DNA of 64,000 nucleotides from an uncultured Prochlorococcus sp. (GTDB lineage Bacteria; Cyanobacteriota; Cyanobacteriia; PCC-6307; Cyanobiaceae). Positions within the stretch are counted from its first letter, which is position 1. Each line of letters opens with the position of its first letter. The stretch covers positions 1 to 64,000 of the forward strand of contig CABZNT010000003.1 of assembly GCA_902527105.1 (NCBI GenBank). Reading direction: 5' to 3'. Shown in pieces: positions 56,950-64,000 of the stretch. The position numbers were made by a program, and so were the translations under genes. The notes under the pieces were generated by a model that saw only the letters and a program-made list of their open reading frames with translations, searched no databases and was not told the origin of the DNA.

Positions 56950-57054
56950 CTATTAATCAATAAAAAAAGACTGAATAATGAACTTCTACAAGATTAAGAT
57001 CCAAATTCTTTAATACCTCCCAATTTTAAATAAGAACTAAAAAATTACCCATTA

Positions 57055-57204
57055 TTGACGAAAGGAATAGGTGTAAACATTTTAATATTTGCACTTTCTT
57101 TATTAGGCAGAAAAATGTTACATAAGAAAATAATTATCATTCAAATATGTTCAATGGCAAGTACATCTTTAAGGTATAAGGCAATAATTCGATTTTGGTT
57201 ATAA
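57055..57204 (+). CDS. Doubtful small basic protein (49 aa)
   Basis: TTG 57055 to TAA 57202. A hydrophobic segment (GVNILIFALSLLG) is followed by a basic region (RKMLHKKIIIIQ). It precedes purB by 27 bp on the same strand. No ATG at the start and no family. Confidence 0.3.
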   Translation: MTKGIGVNILIFALSLLGRKMLHKKIIIIQICSMASTSLRYKAIIRFWL

Positions 57205-57231
57205 AGTTTAAATTGATAATTAATAAAAATT

Positions 57232-58527
57232 GTGATCGAGCGTTACACATTACCCGAAATGGGGAAAATCTGGACTGAAAGCGCAAAATTCCAGAGTTGG
57301 CTTAAGGTTGAAATAGCTGCATGTGAAGCAAATTTTTCCCTCGGGAAAATTCCTGAAAATGCCATGAAAGAGATACGTTCAAATGCGAAGTTTGATGAGT
57401 CTAGAATTACAGAAATTGAGAAAGAAGTTAAACATGATGTCATAGCATTTCTTACAAGCGTTAATGAATTTGTAGGAGATTCTGGAAGATACATACATGT
57501 AGGTATGACCAGTAGTGATGTACTTGATACTGGCTTATCTCTTCAGTTAAAAGATTCCTGCGAATTGTTATTAGAAGAAATTGAGAACCTAGAAAATGAA
57601 GTCAGATTATTAGCAAGGAAGCATAAAAATACATTAATGATTGGCAGATCTCATGCAATTCATGGAGAGCCAATTTCCTTCGGTTTTAAACTTGCTGGAT
57701 GGTTAGCAGAAATAATAAGGAATAAAAAAAGATTGTTAACACTGAAAGAATCTGTAGCAATTGGACAAATAAGTGGTGCAATGGGAACTTACGCTAATAC
57801 AAATCCCAAAGTAGAAAAAATGACTTGTGATTTACTCGGTTTAGAACCAGATACAGCAAGTACGCAGGTTATATCAAGAGACAGACATGCAGAATATGTG
57901 CAAACTATTGCACTAGTTGGTGCTTCTCTTGATAGATTCGCAACTGAAATAAGAAATTTACAAAGAACTGATGTTTTAGAAGTTGAGGAGGGCTTTACAA
58001 AAGGGCAAAAAGGAAGTTCTGCCATGCCTCATAAAAGAAATCCTATTCGAAGTGAAAGAGTAAGCGGCTTAGCAAGAATTTTGAGGAGTTACGTCTTAAC
58101 AGCATTAGAAAATGTTCCACTTTGGCACGAAAGAGATATCAGCCATAGTTCAAATGAACGTATCATGTTACCTGATGTATCAATCTGTTTGCATTTTATG
58201 CTCAGGGAAATGAAAGATATAGTAAGCAATTTGGAAGTTTATCCAAAAAATATGCTCAAAAATTTAAATATATATGGTGGTGTAATCTTTAGTCAGAAAG
58301 TTTTACTTTTGCTTGTAGAGAAAGGGTTGTCTAGAGAAAAGGCTTATAGCTTAGTGCAAAAAAATGCGCATCATGCGTGGAATACCGAAAATGGGAATTT
58401 CAAACAAAATATAGAGAGAGATAATGAAATAATGGATTTTATTGATCAAAGTGACTTAGAAGAATGTTTTAATCCTTCAATTCATCTCAATAATTTAAGT
58501 GTAATATGGGAGAAGTTAGGTATCTAG
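57232..58527 (+). CDS. purB: Adenylosuccinate lyase
   Basis: 431 residues of the fumarase/aspartase superfamily. HVGMTSSDVLDTGLSLQL, IGRSHAIHGEPISFGFKLAG and the signature GSSAMPHKRNP are present, with the catalytic Ser in GSSAM. It cleaves SAICAR and adenylosuccinate in purine synthesis. Start is GTG at 57232. fumC, a superfamily relative, follows after 48 bp. Confidence 0.96.
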   Translation: MIERYTLPEMGKIWTESAKFQSWLKVEIAACEANFSLGKIPENAMKEIRSNAKFDESRITEIEKEVKHDVIAFLTSVNEFVGDSGRYIHVGMTSSDVLDTGLSLQLKDSCELLLEEIENLENEVRLLARKHKNTLMIGRSHAIHGEPISFGFKLAGWLAEIIRNKKRLLTLKESVAIGQISGAMGTYANTNPKVEKMTCDLLGLEPDTASTQVISRDRHAEYVQTIALVGASLDRFATEIRNLQRTDVLEVEEGFTKGQKGSSAMPHKRNPIRSERVSGLARILRSYVLTALENVPLWHERDISHSSNERIMLPDVSICLHFMLREMKDIVSNLEVYPKNMLKNLNIYGGVIFSQKVLLLLVEKGLSREKAYSLVQKNAHHAWNTENGNFKQNIERDNEIMDFIDQSDLEECFNPSIHLNNLSVIWEKLGI

Positions 58528-58575
58528 GATTACTGAAAACCTTATCTAAGTTAAACCAGTGTTTTCAGAGGAATA

Positions 58576-59961
58576 ATGACAAAAAACTTTAGGATTGAAA
58601 AAGATAGTATGGGAACAATAGAGGTTCCAAATGAAGCTTTGTGGGGCGCCCAAACACAAAGATCGATAAAAAATTTTTCTATTGGAGAAGAATTAATTCC
58701 AATTGAATTAATTTATTCACTCACCCTAATAAAAAAAGCTGCTTCAATCGCGAATTTCAATTTAGGGTTAATTGATAAAAGGAAAAAAGATTTGATTGTA
58801 GAGGCATGTACAGAAATACTTGATGGACTTCATGATTCACAGTTTCCCTTAAAGGTTTGGCAAACAGGAAGTGGCACGCAAACAAATATGAATGTTAATG
58901 AGGTAATTTCAAATATTGCAGCATTAAAAACAAATTCAGAGCTTGGTAGTCATCAACCAATTCATCCTAATGATGATGTAAATAAATCTCAGTCAACTAA
59001 TGATACTTTTCCTGCTGCTATTCAAATATCAGTTGTAAATGAAATAATCAAAAATTTAGTTCCAACGATACGAGAACTTACTAAGATCCTTGATAAAAAA
59101 AGTGAACAATGGAAAGACCTCATTAAGATAGGAAGAACCCATTTTCAAGATGCAGTGCCCCTTTCTTTTGGGCAAGAAATATCAGGATGGTCAGAGCAAC
59201 TTAAAGATGCTGAGAATGCAATTATTATAAGTCTGAATGAATTATATTTTTTACCTTTGGGAGGAACTGCAGTTGGAACAGGGATTAATTGTCCAAAAGG
59301 ATTTTGTGAAGAGTCTATAAAATCAATTTCCGATGATACTAATCTTATGTTCTATAAATCAAAAAATAATTTTTCTATCATGGCCTCTCATGATCGTCTA
59401 GCTCAAGTAATGAGTCAGATAAAAATATTAGCAGGTGCATTATTTAAAATTTCAAATGATATAAAAATTCTATCTTCTGGTCCAAGATCAGGAATATATG
59501 AACTTATTATTCCTCAAAATGAACCTGGAAGTTCTATCATGCCGGGGAAAGTGAATCCAACTCAATGCGAAGCCTTATCAATGGTTTGCACTCAGATTAT
59601 GGGTCTTGAATATGCAGTCTCAATGGCAAATTCTAGCGGCACTTTACAGATGAATGAATATAAGCCTCTTATTGGATTTAATATTCTCACGAGTTTAAAA
59701 TTACTTAAAAATGTAATAGAAAACTTCAGAATAAATCTAGTTGATGGGATGGAACCTAATCAAAAGAAAATGAAGTTAAATTTAGAAAATTCACTAATGT
59801 TGGTTACAGCAATAGTGCCAAAAGTGGGTTATGAAAAAGCAGCTAAAATTGCAAACCTTGCCTTCAAAGAATCATTAAATTTAAAAGAGGCAACACTTAA
59901 ATTAGGTTATTTAAACGAAGATGAATTTGATGAAGCAATGAATATCAATTCAATGATTTAA
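58576..59961 (+). CDS. fumC: Fumarate hydratase, class II
   Basis: 461 residues. Substrate-site motifs are GSGTQTNMNVNEVISN, IHPNDDVNKSQSTNDTFPAA, IGRTHFQDAVPL and the signature GSSIMPGKVNPTQCE. It hydrates fumarate to malate; purB upstream produces fumarate, a sensible neighbour. Length typical of class II. Confidence 0.95.
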   Translation: MTKNFRIEKDSMGTIEVPNEALWGAQTQRSIKNFSIGEELIPIELIYSLTLIKKAASIANFNLGLIDKRKKDLIVEACTEILDGLHDSQFPLKVWQTGSGTQTNMNVNEVISNIAALKTNSELGSHQPIHPNDDVNKSQSTNDTFPAAIQISVVNEIIKNLVPTIRELTKILDKKSEQWKDLIKIGRTHFQDAVPLSFGQEISGWSEQLKDAENAIIISLNELYFLPLGGTAVGTGINCPKGFCEESIKSISDDTNLMFYKSKNNFSIMASHDRLAQVMSQIKILAGALFKISNDIKILSSGPRSGIYELIIPQNEPGSSIMPGKVNPTQCEALSMVCTQIMGLEYAVSMANSSGTLQMNEYKPLIGFNILTSLKLLKNVIENFRINLVDGMEPNQKKMKLNLENSLMLVTAIVPKVGYEKAAKIANLAFKESLNLKEATLKLGYLNEDEFDEAMNINSMI

Positions 59962-59970
59962 TTAAAAAAT

Positions 59971-62697
59971 TTAAGAATTATTATCAATTCTTTTTGTTGC
60001 AGGATTAATATCTTCAGAGACTTTTATAAGATCATTAGATTCAGAAACAGGAAAACGATTAATAGCTTTTAATGCTAGCTTTGCTTTGCTTTTTAATTTA
60101 TTACTAACACCAATACAGTATTGCACTTGAGAAAGGACATCAATTGATCTTCTAATAATCCTCACTACATCGCCTTCGTCTAATGAAGTATTAAAAACCA
60201 AATCTTTCCATTTTTTTCCTCTTGCCCATTCAGAAATAATTCCAGTCAACTCTGTTTCTAAATAGATAGGAATTTCAATATGAAACTTATTTTGTTGAAA
60301 AGAGACTAATTTTCTTAAACCATCTAATTCATTAAAAACATCTATTACCTTTAAAGAAGGCTTGAAATTACACCAAAGATTAGGCCTCCTTACCTCAACA
60401 CAAATAGCTTGAATAATTGCGGCTAAGTCAGGAGGATCTAAATCGTCTAAATAACCACTAACTAAAACAAGACCAATCCATAATTCATTTTCACTTCTTA
60501 TTGCACTCACTGTTTGTCCAACTTCTGTCAATTCCAAATCATTTAAACAACCAAAATGATTCAAAATTTGTATCAAATCGGTAAAAGTTCTCCAGTTATG
60601 ATTTTCTTTATCCTCAAGAAGTTTTTTTCTAATATTTATTTCTTGTTGAAGATCAAGAATTCTTTTTCTATATTTCTTTAATTTCTTGGAGTCTCCAAAT
60701 CTGTGTGCAGGATGATCAATGACTGTTTCTTCTAAATTATTAATTTGTTGCTGTTGTGCCAAAACTTCCGTTGTCAAATCATATTGTGGAGTTTGTAAAT
60801 CATTTTTTTTAGAAATTTCAAAAATTAGATCCGCATAACACTGCGACTTATCATCTCCTCTAAACACCTCTCCAGAAAAATACATCTTTGGCACTTCAAG
60901 TTCTAAGACATCAATTGCATCCAAATCATTAAAAATACTTACTATGTATGAGGGTTTTATAAGAATAAATAAATTATCAATTGTCAAACACAATAAACTC
61001 TTAATTTTTTGGGATTCATATATTTTCTTACAAATTAATCCTGGAACAATTTTTCTTTTCATTTGTGGAGCTTTGATTGAAATTAAGCTTCCATCTTCAA
61101 TATATGGGAGTGCATTAGTTATCTCTTCTGATAATTTTTCTGCTGATTGTTTTTCTAAAATTTTCAAGAGTCTTCTCTCTTCTTTAAGACGATTTCTTAA
61201 CTTTTCGTATGCATCAAAATCTTTCCATGAAACGTTAGATGTGATTTTTTTTAATTCAATTAAATCCTTATCTAATTTTTCAAGAATTATATTCTCACCT
61301 GATGATTCACCTAAATATAAAAAACTACCAAAACTTCTTTTAATTAATTCTTTAGACTTTTCTAAAGTATAACTTTGTAAAAGATTAAGTACCATTCCAT
61401 AGCTAGGAGTGAATTGACTCTCTAAAGAATTTGGTTTGCTAATAGCCAGTGCACTTGCCTCTTTGGCACCTTCGAATCTTGTTTGTAATGTCACAACATA
61501 TCCCTGGGTATCTTTTCCTCTTCTTCCAGCTCTTCCTGACATTTGCAAAAATTCACTACTAAATAATAATCTATGCCCATCTTCTGTCCTTTTTGATAAG
61601 GAAGAAATAACAGTTGTTCTTGCGGGCATATTTATTCCTGCAGCTAGAGTTTCAGTTGCAAAAACAACTTTTATTAAACCTTGCTGAAATAATTCCTCAA
61701 CCAATTCTTTCCATGCAGGCAATAATCCAGCATGATGGGATGCAATACCGCGTTTTAATGCCTCGTATTGAGATTTATCTTTAATTGCTTCCTGATTATT
61801 TTTAAGATAAGCATCTAATTTTTGGGATATCATACTTGCTTCCGAATAACTTACTAAAGTTAAATCTTTTATATTCTCAATTGCCTTGTCACATCCTCTT
61901 CTACTAAAAATAAAATAAATAGCTGGCAACATATTTCGTTCAGCTAGTTTCGAGATCACAAAGCCGATTGAGGGAGACTTTGGTTGCATTATTCTCACCA
62001 CTTTTCCTCTTATTTTCTGCCCTTTAGGAGCTCTCCAAATCTTACAGTTTGGATGAATCCCATTACCCTTACTATTTAAAAGTGGATGGAGGCCTTTAAC
62101 ACTACAAAAAATAAAATCAAGTGGGACTGGTCTCTTATCACTATTAATTAGTACTGTGGGTCCATGAACTTTTTCTATCCAATTTTGTAATTGATCTGCA
62201 TTGGCTATTGTTGCTGATAAAGCTATTATTTGAGTTCTACTAGGGCAATGGATTATAGTTTCCTCCCAAACTGTGCCTCTTTGGGGGTCATTCATATAAT
62301 GACATTCATCAAGAATTACAGATTCTAAATTTTCTAAGGGATCATCAAATTCATCAAATTCGCCATAAAGCATGTTCCTAAAAATCTCAGTCGTCATGAC
62401 TAAGATAGGTGCTTCTCTATTTATGCTTATATCTCCAGTTAAAAGACCAACTTTATTCTCACCATATTGATTAGCAAAATCTCTAAACTTTTGGTTTGAC
62501 AAGGCCTTTAAAGGGGTTGTATAAAAAACTCTGTTGTCATGAGATAAGCCTCTATATATAGCAAATTCACCTATCAAAGTTTTACCCGAACCTGTTGGTG
62601 CCGTTAAAACAACAGAATTTCCGCTATTAATAGCTCGTATCGCTTCTAATTGAAAATCATCTAGCGGAAAGGGGAAATATTCCTCTAAATTAAGCAA
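59971..62697 (-). CDS. Ski2/Mtr4-like DEAD-box RNA helicase
   Basis: 908 residues. Motif I is APTGSGKT (33-40), motif II DECH (130-133), then the SATIANADQLQNWIEK motif III region, and later ATETLAAGINMPARTTVISS with QMSGRAGRRGKDTQG (motifs V and VI). The C-terminal half has a DSHCT/rRNA-processing-arch-like region (VLAQQQQINNLEETVIDHPA; FGCLNDLELTEVGQTVSAIR). Cyanobacteria and plastids have such Ski2-like helicases (ISE2-type) for RNA processing. Here it probably works in rRNA or mRNA processing; substrate unknown. Convergent with fumC. Confidence 0.92.
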   Translation of the reverse strand: MLNLEEYFPFPLDDFQLEAIRAINSGNSVVLTAPTGSGKTLIGEFAIYRGLSHDNRVFYTTPLKALSNQKFRDFANQYGENKVGLLTGDISINREAPILVMTTEIFRNMLYGEFDEFDDPLENLESVILDECHYMNDPQRGTVWEETIIHCPSRTQIIALSATIANADQLQNWIEKVHGPTVLINSDKRPVPLDFIFCSVKGLHPLLNSKGNGIHPNCKIWRAPKGQKIRGKVVRIMQPKSPSIGFVISKLAERNMLPAIYFIFSRRGCDKAIENIKDLTLVSYSEASMISQKLDAYLKNNQEAIKDKSQYEALKRGIASHHAGLLPAWKELVEELFQQGLIKVVFATETLAAGINMPARTTVISSLSKRTEDGHRLLFSSEFLQMSGRAGRRGKDTQGYVVTLQTRFEGAKEASALAISKPNSLESQFTPSYGMVLNLLQSYTLEKSKELIKRSFGSFLYLGESSGENIILEKLDKDLIELKKITSNVSWKDFDAYEKLRNRLKEERRLLKILEKQSAEKLSEEITNALPYIEDGSLISIKAPQMKRKIVPGLICKKIYESQKIKSLLCLTIDNLFILIKPSYIVSIFNDLDAIDVLELEVPKMYFSGEVFRGDDKSQCYADLIFEISKKNDLQTPQYDLTTEVLAQQQQINNLEETVIDHPAHRFGDSKKLKKYRKRILDLQQEINIRKKLLEDKENHNWRTFTDLIQILNHFGCLNDLELTEVGQTVSAIRSENELWIGLVLVSGYLDDLDPPDLAAIIQAICVEVRRPNLWCNFKPSLKVIDVFNELDGLRKLVSFQQNKFHIEIPIYLETELTGIISEWARGKKWKDLVFNTSLDEGDVVRIIRRSIDVLSQVQYCIGVSNKLKSKAKLALKAINRFPVSESNDLIKVSEDINPATKRIDNNS

Positions 62698-62836
62698 TAA
62701 TTGTGATTGAAGAGAGGATGAGTTAACTTCTTAATATATGATCTATATAGATATTAATAAACAAAAAATACCTTGCAAACTTTAATAGTAAATCTAAATC
62801 TTTTTAATTAAATCCACTAAATTTTATTTTGCCAAA

Positions 62837-63976
62837 ATGAAAAAAGTAAAAATTCCAAAAAATAGAATCCGTAAATTAAAAACATTTTCTTTAGGTAAAA
62901 AATCATTCGAACTTCTAAGTTTAAATTCACAAAATAAAAAACTTATAGACTTATGCAGTAATGATTATTTTGGATTAAGTAGGGACAAGGATTTAATAAA
63001 AGCTGCTTACGAAATAAGCTTACTAGAAGGTATTGGTTCAGGAAGTTCTAGGTTTATTACAGGTTCAAGACCAATACATAAATTATTAGAAACAGAACTT
63101 GCTAAGTGGCTTGATCAACAAAAAGTATTACTTTTCCCAAGCGGATTTCAAGCAAATATAGCCGCTATCCAGGCTTTAGCAAACAGAAATAGTATCGTAA
63201 TTGCAGATAAATTGATCCATAACTCTTTATTGGTTGGAGTCAAAGCTGCTCAAGCAAAACTGGTTCGATTTTCACACAATAATTTAAAAGATTTAGAAGA
63301 TAAAATTATTAAATCTAACCCTAAAAAAAATTCTATTTTAGTTGTTGTTGAATCTCTCTATAGCATGGAGGGATCAATTGCTCCGCTCAGAGAAATAACG
63401 AAAATTTGCAAAAAAAATAGTGTTCAATTATTAGTTGACGAAGCTCATGCAATTGGAATCTTGGGTCCTGAAGGCAGGGGTTTAAGTTTTAATTGTCGTT
63501 CAGATATAACTATGATTACTGGAACGTTTGGGAAAGCATTTGGAAGCGGTGGAGCTTTTATAGCTTCCAATTCAGAAATTGGAGAATATCTTATCCAAAC
63601 AAGTGGTGCATTTAGATATACAACCGCGCTTGCGCCATCTTTAGCTGCTGGGGCGCTAGAAGGTTTAAAAAAAATTTTAGAAAATAAAGAATGGGGTAAT
63701 GATTTATTATCTTCTGCGAAAGTATGGAAAGATGAAATTATTAAAAATCTAAGTTTTACAGTTCAGGGAGATTCCCACATTTTATCAATTATTGTTGGCC
63801 AAGAAGAGAAGGCAATTTATCTACAAAAATATCTCGAAGAAAATGGGTTTTTAGCAATTGCGATAAGACCTCCAACTGTTCCAGTGGGGCAATCAAGAAT
63901 CAGAATAACAATACGAAGAAACTTAGATTTTAATTTACTGAAGAATTTTATTGCAGTATTAAAAGAGTTTAAATGA
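62837..63976 (+). CDS. bioF: 8-amino-7-oxononanoate synthase
   Basis: 379 residues, alpha-oxoamine synthase family. CSNDYFGLSRD, GIGSGSSRFITGS, the DEAH at 201-204 and the PLP lysine K233 in TGTFGKAFGSGGAFI are present. It condenses pimeloyl-ACP and alanine in biotin synthesis. It overlaps the next gene by ATGA (63973-63976). Confidence 0.94.
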   Translation: MKKVKIPKNRIRKLKTFSLGKKSFELLSLNSQNKKLIDLCSNDYFGLSRDKDLIKAAYEISLLEGIGSGSSRFITGSRPIHKLLETELAKWLDQQKVLLFPSGFQANIAAIQALANRNSIVIADKLIHNSLLVGVKAAQAKLVRFSHNNLKDLEDKIIKSNPKKNSILVVVESLYSMEGSIAPLREITKICKKNSVQLLVDEAHAIGILGPEGRGLSFNCRSDITMITGTFGKAFGSGGAFIASNSEIGEYLIQTSGAFRYTTALAPSLAAGALEGLKKILENKEWGNDLLSSAKVWKDEIIKNLSFTVQGDSHILSIIVGQEEKAIYLQKYLEENGFLAIAIRPPTVPVGQSRIRITIRRNLDFNLLKNFIAVLKEFK

Positions 63977-64000
63977 AACAAATTATTACTCAACATGGGT
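63973..64000 (+). CDS. Start of a downstream gene, cut by the window (possible biotin pathway hydrolase)
   Basis: ATG 63973 overlaps the bioF stop by 4 bp, and nine codons are visible (MKQIITQHG). Position after bioF and the HG near the N-terminus suggest an alpha/beta-hydrolase of the BioH/BioG type, but too little is present to be sure. Confidence 0.5.

Overview
The window is strongly AT-rich, gene-dense, single-circle-type bacterial DNA from a marine picocyanobacterium, almost certainly a high-light-adapted Prochlorococcus. The signs are: several high-light-inducible (Hli) proteins, an F-type ATP synthase with a duplicated b/b' subunit and an AtpI gene, the plastid-type ribosomal protein PSRP-3 (Ycf65), the System II cytochrome c genes ccdA and ccs1, a cyanobacterial PII protein, cyanobacterial families DUF1818, DUF2811 and DUF3326, and tiny genes on both strands. 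I recognised no rRNA, tRNA, insertion sequence, phage gene or CRISPR array. The strain cannot be fixed from sequence alone.

Region A (about 1-27,300) is accessory-like. It has few long genes: a partial FAD oxidoreductase, an EamA permease, two fatty-acid desaturases, a DUF938 methyltransferase, LptF/G, DUF1543, DoxX, three cupins and a LOG-type nucleosidase. Between them lie dozens of 24-105 residue genes. Many are single-helix membrane proteins, many carry a pair of cysteines, and several have a paralogue a few kilobases away. Hli genes, two tandem duplications (37 bp and 45 bp), a nonsense-broken gene, overlapping micro-operons, candidate small RNAs and GC-richer structured spacers are also here. 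This looks like a flexible or island-like zone.

Region B (about 27,300-64,000) is core backbone with short spacers: EVE-domain protein, DUF2811, rpoZ with DUF1818, an Hsp70-like protein, pyrR, gpmI-secG, groES-groEL, atpD-atpC, PSRP-3, pepP, a CNNM-type membrane protein overlapping a GTPase, nadD-nadE, DUF3326, a 2Fe-2S ferredoxin, the eight-gene atp operon (atp1-B-E-F2-F-H-A-G), ftsW, ccdA-ccs1, queF, glnB, tlyA, purB, fumC, a Ski2-like helicase and bioF with the start of a downstream biotin gene.

Functional links: the two atp operons together encode the whole ATP synthase. nadD and nadE are the last two steps of NAD synthesis. ccdA and ccs1 build c-type cytochromes. groES/groEL and the Hsp70-like protein serve protein folding. 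The points most worth a second look are a frameshift that splits nadD into two overlapping reading frames, a cluster of DnaA-box-like sequences at 28,236-28,330, paired tiny membrane proteins with a DxDxDG-like acidic loop, cysteine-pair micro-proteins, and candidate small or structured RNAs at 12.9 kb and 19.3 kb.
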